Below are positions 1 to 9,200 of a stretch of DNA of 64,000 nucleotides, in pieces. Numbering within the stretch: position 1 is the stretch's first letter; the number at the start of each line of letters is the position of its first letter. Source of the DNA: Caldilineaceae bacterium (GTDB lineage: Bacteria > Chloroflexota > Anaerolineae > Caldilineales > Caldilineaceae). The position numbers and the translations under genes were made by a program. The notes beneath the pieces were generated by a model. The model saw only the letters and a program-made list of their open reading frames with translations, made no database searches and was not told the origin of the DNA. The stretch spans positions 62,001-126,000 of the forward strand of contig JAHBVF010000004.1 in NCBI GenBank assembly GCA_019637685.1, written 5' to 3'.

Positions 1-711
1 CACTGCGTCAATCTGCTGCCCAAAGAGACAACCCTCACCTTCCAGTCTGTCCCCAGCGGATTGCCGCTGAGCTATGGCGGCAGCAGCTACACAACGCCCT
101 TCCGGGTGCGCACCTATCTGAATGCACAGCGCACGATTGAAGCGCCGCCCACAGCAGCCGGTGGACTCAACTTTGATAGCTGGTCGGATGGCGGCGCGGC
201 CCGGCACAGCGTGGGGGTGAATGGCGAGGCCACCTTTGTAGCTACCTACACAGACCCCAGGGGCGAAGTCCCGGCAGAGCCAGCAGCCGCGGAAAGCAGC
301 GGCCAGGTGGTCAACAGTGGGCCAACCGCGGTTGCGCCGTCAGCACCGCCAGCGTCGGCCGCGCCAAGCCCCGGCCCCAGCCCGGACAACGGGGGAAGCA
401 GCGGGCGCATTTTGACAGAAGGCGCGCCCGCGGGCGGCGCGCGGCTTCTCCTGCGCGCCGGGGGGCAGTTCAACGACCGCTGGGCCGCGGTGCAGTGGAA
501 GGATGATAAAGGCCAGTGGCAGACAGTGGATGGCTGGCAGGGGACGGTTGTGGAGGGCTATCAGCGCTGGTGGGTGGGGAAGGACCTGTACGGCGCGGGT
601 CCCTTCCGCTGGGCCATTCTGACCGGAAAGGGCGGCGCGCTGTTGGTTGCCAGCGAATCCTTCAACCTGCCCACAGCCCAGGACAAAATGAGAGTCTGGG
701 AAGTGCCATAA
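1..711 (+). CDS. C-terminal part of a secreted beta-domain protein (5' truncated)
   Basis: The frame is open from base 1, so the gene starts outside the window; 236 residues plus stop remain. The first ~85 residues contain the pattern PSGL...TTPF...NFDSWSDGGAARH...FVATY, which resembles the beta-sandwich module found at the C-terminus of secreted PQQ-type sugar dehydrogenases (GSDH) and similar extracellular proteins. A Pro/Ala/Ser-rich linker (about residues 88-135) follows. The last ~95 residues form a Trp-rich domain (VQWKDDKG, RWWVGKD, RWAILTG) that I do not recognise. The protein is probably exported and modular. The catalytic part, if there is one, lies upstream of the window, so the enzyme assignment is only a suggestion. 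Confidence 0.6.
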   Translation, partial: HCVNLLPKETTLTFQSVPSGLPLSYGGSSYTTPFRVRTYLNAQRTIEAPPTAAGGLNFDSWSDGGAARHSVGVNGEATFVATYTDPRGEVPAEPAAAESSGQVVNSGPTAVAPSAPPASAAPSPGPSPDNGGSSGRILTEGAPAGGARLLLRAGGQFNDRWAAVQWKDDKGQWQTVDGWQGTVVEGYQRWWVGKDLYGAGPFRWAILTGKGGALLVASESFNLPTAQDKMRVWEVP

Positions 712-720
712 AGGGAATGT

Positions 721-739
721 CTGCGCGGCCCCCGCGCAG
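721..739 (+). terminator. GC-rich hairpin after the truncated gene
   Basis: CTGCGCGG and CCGCGCAG form an 8-bp perfect stem with a 3-nt loop, nine bases after the stop codon at 711. There is no T-run, so it is at best a weak terminator. Confidence 0.35.
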
Positions 740-765
740 CCCACCAGCCGCTTCTTGTAATGCAT

Positions 766-793
766 TTGACAATGTACCTGAAGCCATTACAAT
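766..793 (+). promoter_or_regulatory. sigma70-like promoter of dctP
   Basis: TTGACA (766-771), a 16-bp spacer and TACAAT (788-793) give a strong match to the housekeeping consensus. Transcription would begin near 800, leaving a leader of ~75 nt before the dctP start at 875. Confidence 0.6.
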
Positions 794-874
794 AGAGCCA
801 TCCCCCCTCTTTTGTTGGCGCGTCGGGCCACCGATGCGTTCGTTTATCTACACAATCCCAAAGGAGAGAATTGT

Positions 875-2017
875 ATGGATCGCAGACAATTTTTGGGTGT
901 GGCAGCCAAAGGGGCTATGGGCACGGTTGCTGCCGCGGGTCTGGCCGCGTGCCAGCCGGGTGTGCTGCCCGCGGGCCAGGTGCAGCAGGCGGTGGCCGAC
1001 AATCCGTCCCTCCCCAGCATCGACTGGCAAATGGCTACCAGTTGGCCGCCGTCGCTGGACACAATTTTTGGCGGCGCGCAGACGGTGGCGGCACGGGTGA
1101 CCGCGATGACAGGGGGCAAGTTCAATATCACCGCCCGGGCCGCGGGCGAGCTGGCCCCCGGTCTGGAAGTGTTGAATGTGGTGGAGCAGGGCGCTGTCCC
1201 CATCGGACACACGGCTTCCTATTATTATATCGGCAAAAGTCCGACCACAGCTTTTGGCACAGCCCTGCCCTTTGGTTTCACCGATCGCCAGCAGAACGCC
1301 TGGCTCTATGAAGCGGGCGGTCTGGACCTGATGCAACAGTTCTATGCGGATAAGTTCGGCGTTATTCAGTTCCCGGCTGGTAATACGGGTGTGCAGATGG
1401 GCGGCTGGTTCAACAAAGAGATTGCATCTGTGGCCGATTTGCAGGGGTTGAAGATGCGTATCCCCGGTCTGGGCGGCCAGGTGATGGACAAGCTGGGCGT
1501 TACTGTGCAGGTGTTGCCCGGCGGCGAAATTTTCCAGGCGCTGCAGACGGGCGCGATTGACGCCGCGGAGTGGGTTGGCCCGTATGACGACGAGAAACTG
1601 GGCTTCCACAAAGTGACCAAATTCTACTACTATCCGGGCTGGTGGGAACCGGGTCCATCCCTGGAAATTCAAATTAACATCGGCGAATTCAACAAACTGC
1701 CCGAAGAGTATCAGGAAGTTCTGAAGACGGCAGCCTACGAGGCCAATGTGACAATGATGGCCCGCTACGACGCCAAGAATCCCGCGGCGCTGCAGAAGCT
1801 TACCTCCGAGTCGGATGTCACGCTGCTGCCCTTCCCCGACGATGTGATGCAGGCGTCCGAAGGCGCAGCCTTTGAGCTGTTCGACGAATTCGCTGCCGCG
1901 GACACGGATTTTGGCTCCATTTTCAAGGAGTGGAAGGTATTCCGCGAAGCCATTCAGCCCTGGCATCGTCTGGGCGAGTTGGCAATGATGAGCTACCAGT
2001 CGCAGATCGGTGGGTAA
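875..2017 (+). CDS. dctP: TRAP transporter solute-binding protein (DctP/TakP type)
   Basis: Extracytoplasmic solute receptor of a TRAP transporter, 380 aa, the usual family length. It binds an organic acid outside the membrane and hands it to DctQM. The N-terminus [13 protein letters not shown] is a twin-arginine-style signal, followed by a lipobox-like LAAC (about residues 26-29), which suggests a lipid-anchored receptor. The [11 protein letters not shown] stretch and the C-terminal helices resemble the TakP subgroup, which binds 2-oxo acids; the substrate is inferred. The start at 875 is chosen over an earlier in-frame one at 812 because AAGGAG (861-866) lies 8 nt upstream and the Tat motif begins there. 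It converges with dctM, its likely partner, and has its own promoter. Confidence 0.9.
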   Translation: MDRRQFLGVAAKGAMGTVAAAGLAACQPGVLPAGQVQQAVADNPSLPSIDWQMATSWPPSLDTIFGGAQTVAARVTAMTGGKFNITARAAGELAPGLEVLNVVEQGAVPIGHTASYYYIGKSPTTAFGTALPFGFTDRQQNAWLYEAGGLDLMQQFYADKFGVIQFPAGNTGVQMGGWFNKEIASVADLQGLKMRIPGLGGQVMDKLGVTVQVLPGGEIFQALQTGAIDAAEWVGPYDDEKLGFHKVTKFYYYPGWWEPGPSLEIQINIGEFNKLPEEYQEVLKTAAYEANVTMMARYDAKNPAALQKLTSESDVTLLPFPDDVMQASEGAAFELFDEFAAADTDFGSIFKEWKVFREAIQPWHRLGELAMMSYQSQIGG

Positions 2018-2039
2018 TTTTTGACCTTGTGTGAACAGC

Positions 2040-2080
2040 AAAAAGAGAGGCTGGCCCACTAAGGGCTGGCCTCTCTTTTT
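2040..2080. terminator. Convergent-gene hairpin 1 (dctP/dctM)
   Basis: GAGAGGCTGGCCC pairs with GGGCTGGCCTCTC across a short loop, with one mismatch region, and is flanked by A5 on the left and T5 on the right. It therefore reads as an intrinsic terminator in both directions. Confidence 0.7.
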
Positions 2081-2090
2081 GCTCAGACCA

Positions 2091-2125
2091 GAAGTTCGAC
2101 TTTTCGGGAAAAGTCGAACTTTTTT
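2091..2125. terminator. Convergent-gene hairpin 2 (AAGTTCGA palindrome family)
   Basis: AAGTTCGACTTTTC / AAAAGTCGAACTT flank a GGG loop, followed by a T-run on the + strand. The dctM stop codon (2124-2126) lies at its edge. Related palindromes occur at 28274-28307 and 40001-40034, again just past gene ends, so this is a dispersed element used as, or mimicking, a terminator. Confidence 0.65.
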
Positions 2126-3455
2126 ACCCGGAGGCGTTGACCAGCCAACTGACGGTTTGGGGGAAGAGAATGACAATAATCAGTGCGAGGCCCTGCAACG
2201 CCATAAAGGGCAGCGCGCCTTTGTGGATGTCGATGGTTTTTACTTCGGGTGGGGCCACACTTTGCAGGTAGAAGAGGGAGAAACCCACCGGGGGCGAGAT
2301 GAAAGCCATATTCAGATTGATGGCCATCATCACCCCAAACCAGACCAGGTCCACATGGAGTTCCCGGGCCGCGGGCACAAAGAGGGGCATGGCAATGAAG
2401 CTGATTTCGATGAATTCCAGATTGATGCCCAGCAGGAAGATGGCAATGTTGGCCACAATAATAAAGCCCCAGAAGCCACCGGGCAGGTTGAGGAGTAGCC
2501 CTTTAATATACTCCTGGCCGCCCAACCCGTCGAAGACCAACCCAAAGAGGGTGGAACAGAAGAGAATCATAATGACGAGGGCAGTGATATTGGCGGTGGA
2601 GCGAGCCGCGGCTTTGATCAGTCCCCAGGACATATTGCGGTTGATGACGGTGAGGATACAGGCCCCGATGGCTCCCACCGCGCCGGCTTCGGTCGGGGTG
2701 GCAATGCCGAAAAAGATGCTGCCCAGCACCGCGAAAATAAGCAGCACCGGCGGCACAACAGCCACCATTGTCTGGCGAAAGAGCGCCGCGCCCTTTACTG
2801 TGCGGGCTTCCGGCGGCAGGGGGGGCGCGTGATGGGGCCAGATGAAGGCAAAGAGCATTACACCGATGGCATACAGCGACGCGAGAATCAGACCGGGAAT
2901 AAGCGCGCCCAAAAAGAGATCGCCCACGCTGACGCCGATCTGATCCGAGAGGACGACCAGCACCAGACTGGGCGGGAGCAGTTGGGCCATTGTGCCCGAT
3001 GCGGTGATGATGCCTGTGGCAAGCTGGTGGTTGTAGCCATACTTAACCATAATGGGCAGGGAGAGCAGCCCCATCACAATCACTGTGGCGGCGACCACAC
3101 CGGTGGCCGCGGCCAGGAGCGTGCCCACCAGCACAACGGCCAGGGCCAGCCCGCCCGGCATGGGTCCAAGCAGAATCCCTACAGTTGTCAGCAGCCGCTC
3201 GGCCAGCCCGGATTTTTCAAAGACAGCCCCCATAAAGACGAAGTAGATAATCGCCAGGAGGGTGAAGTCCGACATTGTGCCGAACCAGCGATTGGGCAAC
3301 AATTTCAAGAGATTGAGATTGAATGCACCGAAGGCAACGCCCAGCACGACAAAGACGATGGCTGTGCCCGCGAAAGAGAAAGCCACAGGATAGCCGTATA
3401 GAATCAGAACGAAAAAGAAGACAAACATTGCAATAGCAAGCCATTCAAAGCCCAT
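2124..3455 (-). CDS. dctM: TRAP transporter large permease
   Basis: Large integral-membrane subunit that couples substrate uptake to an ion gradient; 443 aa, about the family size. The sequence is a chain of hydrophobic segments (the first at residues 5-40, then regular Gly/Leu/Val-rich helices) with family patterns such as [21 protein letters not shown] and the C-terminal [15 protein letters not shown]. The start at 3455 is preceded by GAGAGG; the reading frame continues upstream but that part is non-hydrophobic shadow sequence. It lies 53 bp behind dctQ on the same strand and is read toward dctP. Confidence 0.92.
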   Translation of the reverse strand: MGFEWLAIAMFVFFFVLILYGYPVAFSFAGTAIVFVVLGVAFGAFNLNLLKLLPNRWFGTMSDFTLLAIIYFVFMGAVFEKSGLAERLLTTVGILLGPMPGGLALAVVLVGTLLAAATGVVAATVIVMGLLSLPIMVKYGYNHQLATGIITASGTMAQLLPPSLVLVVLSDQIGVSVGDLFLGALIPGLILASLYAIGVMLFAFIWPHHAPPLPPEARTVKGAALFRQTMVAVVPPVLLIFAVLGSIFFGIATPTEAGAVGAIGACILTVINRNMSWGLIKAAARSTANITALVIMILFCSTLFGLVFDGLGGQEYIKGLLLNLPGGFWGFIIVANIAIFLLGINLEFIEISFIAMPLFVPAARELHVDLVWFGVMMAINLNMAFISPPVGFSLFYLQSVAPPEVKTIDIHKGALPFMALQGLALIIVILFPQTVSWLVNASG

Positions 3456-3508
3456 TGAAATTTCCTCTCCCGGTGCTGGATTTTTCGTCAGATGGATGGC
3501 AAGGGTGA

Positions 3509-4075
3509 CTATTCGATACGAATGGGGGACTCGGCTTCCAGATCGGCCACCGGGATGTCTTCGCCCCGGATAACCGCCCACAGTTTGATCAGTTCGGAGA
3601 TGGTCTGCAAAGTCAGGATGACGAAGGCCACAATAATCATGGATTTGATGGGCGCACGGGGCAGGCCGCTTGGGTCTGGTGACTGTTCCCATTGGGTCCA
3701 GGAGGTGATGACCGGGTTGACAGTCACCCAAATGCCCAGAAGGCAATAGGGCAGCAGAAACAGCAGATGTCCCCAGAAATCGAGCAGCGCCTTGCTGCGT
3801 TTGGTCCAATGGGTGTAGATAAAGTCTACCCGCACATTGATACCGTTCTTCAGGATATAGCCGAAGCTGAGGAAAAAAACCAGCGAGAAGAGATACCACT
3901 GGGTTTCAATAAAGATGTTGGAAGAAAGCTGCATCCCGATAAACCGTCCGATATAGCGGGCCAGCACATTGTAGAAGCCGATGACGACAGTCAGAATGAC
4001 CAGCATCATCGACAGCCAACCCAGACGCTCGGAGATCGCGTCGATGGCTCGACTGAATTTCAGTAGCAATTGCAT
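3509..4075 (-). CDS. dctQ: TRAP transporter small permease
   Basis: Small membrane subunit of the TRAP transporter, 188 aa. Four hydrophobic segments are visible (around residues 18-40, 58-78, 98-122 and 140-165), with the family-typical [10 protein letters not shown] and [17 protein letters not shown] patterns. It forms the membrane complex with DctM and receives substrate from DctP. The start at 4075 is chosen because the hydrophobic first helix begins just after it and GGAG lies upstream. A minus-strand promoter (4124-4151) sits directly in front, so dctQM is transcribed separately from dctP. Confidence 0.9.
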   Translation of the reverse strand: MQLLLKFSRAIDAISERLGWLSMMLVILTVVIGFYNVLARYIGRFIGMQLSSNIFIETQWYLFSLVFFLSFGYILKNGINVRVDFIYTHWTKRSKALLDFWGHLLFLLPYCLLGIWVTVNPVITSWTQWEQSPDPSGLPRAPIKSMIIVAFVILTLQTISELIKLWAVIRGEDIPVADLEAESPIRIE

Positions 4076-4123
4076 AGAACTAGACTCCGTGGATCGTGCG
4101 AGGACAGCGAGGGGGGTAGCACA

Positions 4124-4151
4124 ATCATACCCGATTTGGGCAGAATGACAA
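4124..4151 (-). promoter_or_regulatory. Promoter of dctQM
   Basis: Read on the minus strand: TTGTCA, a 16-bp spacer and TATGAT. The predicted start (~4117) gives a ~40-nt leader before dctQ. Confidence 0.55.
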
Positions 4152-4193
4152 ATCACTGAAATCTTTTCGTCCCCATTCCCCAGGTTGAGAACT

Positions 4194-4222
4194 TTGTCCG
4201 TGACAGACAGGGGGCATACAAT
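4194..4222 (+). promoter_or_regulatory. Promoter of rarD
   Basis: TTGTCC (4194-4199), a 17-bp spacer and TACAAT (4217-4222), pointing toward rarD; the leader would be ~145 nt. It lies back to back with the dctQM promoter. Confidence 0.5.
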
Positions 4223-4374
4223 AGATGAATAATTTTGCACCCAACACACAGTCGGCCATCTATTCTCAACCTGGAGACGGGACGCATACAACACGGGAAG
4301 CGTACAATGACAAATGGCTGGGCTTCCTCCCGTTGCACGCTTCTCATCTCGACGGCCAGCCAGGATTTGCGCTT

Positions 4375-5280
4375 ATGAACCGGGGATTACTCTACGCCTT
4401 TCTTGCCTATGGCCTGTGGGGCGTGCTGCCCATTTACTGGAAAGCGCTGCACAGCGTTTCGGCCGCGGCGATCCTTTCCCATCGGATGGTCTGGTCGCTG
4501 GTGGTGGTCGCTGCCATTTTGGCCATCCGCAAAGAATGGGCGTGGATCAGACGGGTGGACCGCAAAGCTGTGTTGACTTTTGTGGCCATAGCGCTGCTAC
4601 TCATCGTCAACTGGTATACTTACATCTGGGCTGTCAACGCCGGTTTTATTGTCGAGAGCAGTCTGGGCTATTTCATCAACCCGCTGGTCAATGTACTCCT
4701 GGGCGGCATCTTTCTGGGCGAGCGTCTGCGCCCGGTGCAAAAGGTCGCCATTGCTATCGCATTTTCGGGCGTGGCCTGGCTCACCATCAGCTACGGAGCC
4801 CTGCCCTGGATCGCGTTGACACTCGCTTTCAGCTTTGGTTTCTATGGCCTGCTCAAGAAGACCGCGGGCCTGCACGCGCTGGAAGGTCTGGGGCTGGAGA
4901 TGGCAATTCTGAGTGTGCCTGCCCTGGCATGGCTGTTCTTCTCTGGCGACCCCGGCTCGCCCTCGCTGCTGACGGCTGATTGGCATATCGTCGCCCTGCT
5001 GCTGGGCACAGGCATTGTCACGTCGATTCCCCTGCTGGCCTTTGCCGCCGCGGCCCGTCGCCTGACTTTGACAACCCTGGGCCTGATGCAATATATGGCC
5101 CCGACAATGCAACTTTTCATCGGTGTCTTTCTGTATGGCGAAGCCTTCACCCCCACACGCGCGGTCGGCTTTGTGTTGATATGGATAGCCCTGGCCCTCT
5201 ACTCCGGCGAGACGCTCTTACGCCACCGCCAGCGGAGCCAAGCGCGGGACCTATTGGCAAAGAATCTGGCGGGGCATTGA
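4375..5280 (+). CDS. rarD: EamA-family transporter, RarD type
   Basis: Ten-helix drug/metabolite-superfamily permease, 301 aa. RarD hallmarks are visible: GLLYAFLAYGLWGVLP at the N-terminus, LSHRMVWSL, NWYTYIWAVN and ESSLGYFINPL(V)NVLLG, plus the C-terminal LGLMQYMAPTMQLFIGVF. The transported substrate of RarD proteins is generally unassigned. The start at 4375 fits the family N-terminus and has AGGA upstream; the frame runs on upstream to 4225 but that extension is not membrane-like. It stands alone, with mtnP following after 47 bp. Confidence 0.9.
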   Translation: MNRGLLYAFLAYGLWGVLPIYWKALHSVSAAAILSHRMVWSLVVVAAILAIRKEWAWIRRVDRKAVLTFVAIALLLIVNWYTYIWAVNAGFIVESSLGYFINPLVNVLLGGIFLGERLRPVQKVAIAIAFSGVAWLTISYGALPWIALTLAFSFGFYGLLKKTAGLHALEGLGLEMAILSVPALAWLFFSGDPGSPSLLTADWHIVALLLGTGIVTSIPLLAFAAAARRLTLTTLGLMQYMAPTMQLFIGVFLYGEAFTPTRAVGFVLIWIALALYSGETLLRHRQRSQARDLLAKNLAGH

Positions 5281-5327
5281 ACGGTTTGCGCCACCCATAC
5301 ATTCACACAGAACGGAGAACCCACCCA

Positions 5328-6212
5328 ATGACCAACCCCATCCGTTTCGGCGTTATCGGCGGCAGCGGCGTCTACCAGTTGGATGACCTGACCGACATCG
5401 AAGAAGTCGTGCTTGACACCCCCTTTGGTGCGCCCTCCGACGCCTACATCACCGGCACGCTTCACGGCCAGCGGGTGGCTTTTCTGGCCCGCCACGGCCG
5501 GGGACACCGCATCAGCCCCACCCGGCTCAACCAGCGGGCCAATATCTATGGCTTCAAAATGCTGGGGGTGGAATATCTCATCGCGGTCAGCGCCTGTGGC
5601 AGCCTGCAGGAACGCTACGCCCCCGGCCACATCGTCATCCCCGATCAGTTGATGGACCGCACAAATGGCCGCGCCCTCAGCTTCTTCGACGACCCCTCCG
5701 TAGGAACCGACGGACTGGTGGCCCACGTGAGCGTAGCCGATCCCTTCTGCCCGGTGTTGAGCGCAATCTGTGTGCAGGCCGTGGAGCAGACAGGCGCGAC
5801 CGTCCACAACGGCGGCTCGTTTGTGACGATCGAAGGCCCCCGCTTTAGCACAAAGGCGGAAAGTCACGCCTTTCGCCGTTGGGGAATGGACATTGTTGGG
5901 ATGACGACGACGCCGGAGGCTTTCCTGGCCCGGGAGGCCGAGATGAGCTATGCCTGTATGGCCCACATCACCGACTACGACGTGTGGCACGAGACGGAAG
6001 AGCCGGTGACGGTAGAGGCGGTGGTCCGCACCCTTCTGCGCAACGCGGATGTGGCTAAAAATGCAGTCGCCAACGCCATTGCCCGCCTGGCCGACATCGG
6101 CCCATCGCCCTACGCCAACGCGCTGAAAAATGGGCTGATGACCCACAAAGAGTTTGTCCCAGCCCAGGCGCTGGAGAACACCCGGCTGATTGTCGGCAAA
6201 TATTTTGCGTAG
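5328..6212 (+). CDS. mtnP: S-methyl-5'-thioadenosine phosphorylase
   Basis: Cytosolic phosphorylase that splits methylthioadenosine with phosphate into adenine and methylthioribose-1-phosphate, the entry to methionine salvage; 294 aa as in the PNP/MTAP family. Visible motifs are IGGSGVY (residues 10-16), the phosphate-site FLARHGRGHRISP, then AVSACGSLQ, TIEGPRFSTKAES and GMTTTPEAFLAREAE. The Met-Thr-Thr context and a hydrophobic rather than charged purine pocket favour MTAP over inosine phosphorylase, but specificity is inferred. The start at 5328 follows CGGAGA at 5313. No other mtn genes are adjacent, although the aminotransferase at 25 kb could in principle serve the last salvage step. Confidence 0.9.
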   Translation: MTNPIRFGVIGGSGVYQLDDLTDIEEVVLDTPFGAPSDAYITGTLHGQRVAFLARHGRGHRISPTRLNQRANIYGFKMLGVEYLIAVSACGSLQERYAPGHIVIPDQLMDRTNGRALSFFDDPSVGTDGLVAHVSVADPFCPVLSAICVQAVEQTGATVHNGGSFVTIEGPRFSTKAESHAFRRWGMDIVGMTTTPEAFLAREAEMSYACMAHITDYDVWHETEEPVTVEAVVRTLLRNADVAKNAVANAIARLADIGPSPYANALKNGLMTHKEFVPAQALENTRLIVGKYFA

Positions 6213-6254
6213 GGAGTAGAATGGGGGTGGGTGAGCCGCAGCTACCCCCACCAG

Positions 6255-9200
6255 CTACTTTTGTGCTTCCAATATCCCCCCGCCCCACCCATCCACCACC
6301 CAGCGACCCCGCAGCGTCACCACCTGCCACGGCTTCGGAACTGGCATCCCCTCGCCCTGGACGACGACGAAGCCCGTGCCGTCGTCCAGGAAGAAGCCTT
6401 TGCCGCCGGTCCAGCCGGGCAGCCGCGCGCCGATGACCGTCACCGGCTGGCCGGGTTGGGACGGCAGATCGGCTAGGGCGACGCAATAGGACGGGCGGGG
6501 AACCAGCGCCACCGGATGCACACTGACGGGCTGGCCCAGCAGTTCTGTCTCCCAGGCCAGCCGCTCGGCCGCGCTCTCTGCGCCCACATCCCCCGCCAGA
6601 AAGCCAAAACCCATCTGCCCCGCGTGGCCGGAACGCCGCAAATCTTCCGCTTCCTGCAAGAGTTCGGCCCGGCTCGCGCCCAGCCCGTCCAGCCCCCCGC
6701 AGCGGATCAGATGATTCAACTCCTTCGGCTGTGGCTCCACCCGCAGCAGAAAATCCCGCAGATCAGCAAACGGCCCAGCCACCCGTTCCGCCACAATGCG
6801 CTGGATGCAGTTGCCCGTCAACTCCCGCACCTGCCCCAACCCCATATACAACACAGGAATAGAACGCGGATGACGCGGAAACGGCGGATTTGCGCGGATT
6901 AAATCCGCTTTTATCTGCTCAATCCGCGTCATCCGCGTTCCATTCCCTTCTTCTATCCTTCTCCATCTGTGTTCATCAGCGTTCATCAGTGGCTCAGATT
7001 CCTCATACACCAGCGAAAAATGGCCCCCACTGAAATTCACATGGGGCGGGCGCACCCCAATCCCCAGCCGCTGGGCCTCGGCGATATAGACCGCGGGGTG
7101 ATGAAAGCCGCCCCAATCGGCCAGCCGCGCACAGAGAAACTCTGCGGGCCAGTGGGCCTTGACATAGGCCGAGCGATAGGAGACCGCGGCATAGGCCGTG
7201 GCATGGCCCTGGTTGAAGCCGTAGCCAGCGAAAGGTTCCACCTGTTCCCAGAGCGTGCGGGCCTGCTGATCCGACAGCCCCGGTCCGCCCTTCGACCCTT
7301 CGATAAACTCAGGACACCGCTGGCTCAGGACACCGCCCGCCCGCTGACAGCCCGCCACAAAGCGCGCCCGGATGTGCTCCATCTCGTCCGCCCGGAACTT
7401 GCTCATCCCCCGGCGCAGATGCTCGGCCTCCTCCCAACTCAGCCCGGCAATCTCCGTAGCCAGCCGCAAAATCTGTTCCTGGAAGAGCAGCACCCCCTGG
7501 GTATCGCCCAGAATCGGCTCCAACGCCGGATGCAGAAAGCGCACCGGCTCCTCGCCCCGATAGCGGCGCACAAAGGCCGCGGCCATCCCGCCCGTGGCCG
7601 GCCCCGGTTTGAAGAAAGCGTTGGCCACCGCCAAATCCCGCTGATTGCCCGCCTTCAACTGGCGCAGAGTCCGTTGCGCGCCAGTGGATTCACACTGAAA
7701 GACACCGATCGTCTCCCCCGTCGCCAGAATGTGGGCGGTGGCCGGGTCCCCGTCCGGGATTGTCTCCAGACGCAGTTCCGGTGCGAAGCGTGCCCGCACT
7801 AACTCCACTGCATCGGCCAGCACAGTCAGGGCGCGGATGCCCAACACATCCACCTTCACCAGCCCAATCGCCTCGGCGTCTTTGTGGTCGTATTGGGTAA
7901 TGGCAAACCCCTTCGGCGTCCATTGCAGCGGCGCAAAATCGGTGGTGGGGCCGGGGGTCGCCACCAGCCCGCCGGGATGCACCGACAGGTGGCTGGGCTG
8001 GCCGATCAGCCGCCACGCCTGGCGCACAACCGTTTGCAGCCGGGGATCGTCCAGTTCGGCCAGCAGATCGTCCACTGTACTGCGCGAGCGACGCCGGGGG
8101 TCCGGGTGCCATGCGCGGGGCAGCAGTTTCGAGAGCCGTTTGATATCTGCCTCGTCCAGCCCATAGGCTTTGCCCGTCTCCCGCACCGCGGACTTGGCCT
8201 GAAAGGTGCTGACCGTCGCCACCAGCGCCACCCGATCCGCGCCAAAGCGCTCCCGCGTATATTCCAGCACCTCATCCCGGCGGCGGGAGCAGAAGTCCAG
8301 ATCGATGTCGGGCAGTTCCGTGCGGGCCGGATTCAGAAAGCGCTCAAAGAGCAGCTTGTGGGCCACCGGGTCCACATCCGTAATCCCCACACAATAGGCC
8401 ACCAGACAGTTGGCGACGCTGCCCCGGGTGCTCACCGGAATCTGTTTCGAGCGGGCGAAATCCACTAAATCCGCCACCAGCAGAAAGAGCGGGGCAAAGC
8501 CGTGACGGGCAATCGCGGCCAACTCCCTTTCCAGCCGCGCCTGAATTGTCGGGTCTGCCGCTTCGCCATATATCCGCACCAGCCCCGCCCCGGCCATCTC
8601 CGCCAGCGTCTCGTCGTGGGATTGCTCGTGCGAGACCTGGCAGGTTTCAGAAAACCTGCCAGGTCTTTGAATGACAGGCCAAATCGGTCGTCCGTCGGGC
8701 AGGCAGGCTTGGCAGCGGGCGGCGATATCCGCGGTGGCGGCCAGCGCGCTGGGAAAATCGGCGAATCTTGCCTCCATCGCAGCAGCCGACAGCCAATGGG
8801 TTGCCACCTGCCCGTCTCCACCGTGGGGCAGCTGACCAGGCGATACCTCTGCCAACCGGCAATTTCTCTCTATCGCCGCCAGCAGCGTCAGCAACTCCCG
8901 ATCCTCCGCTTCCAGGGTATAGACCGGCTGTACAGCCAGCGACGCCAGCCCAAAGCGCGCCCCCAATCCGGCCACCTGTCGGGCGATCTCCCCGTCCTCT
9001 GGCCGCTGGATTTCCAGGGCCAGGAAAGCCCGTTCGTCGAACAGCCCGGCCAACTTGCCCACAAAACGGCCCGCGGCCCCCTCGTCGCCCGCCCGCAGAC
9101 AGCTTTCCAGCCAGCTACGCCGACCGCCCGCGATGGCGAGTAGACCCTCTCGGTTCTCCCGCAGATCGTCCCAGGCCAGCCCCCGTCGCGCCCGTTCCTC

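Noticed and set aside
848..2176. 442-codon open frame on the minus strand across dctP
   Set aside because: Shadow frame in GC-rich DNA opposite a gene with a clear family assignment; no ribosome site, no recognisable motif.
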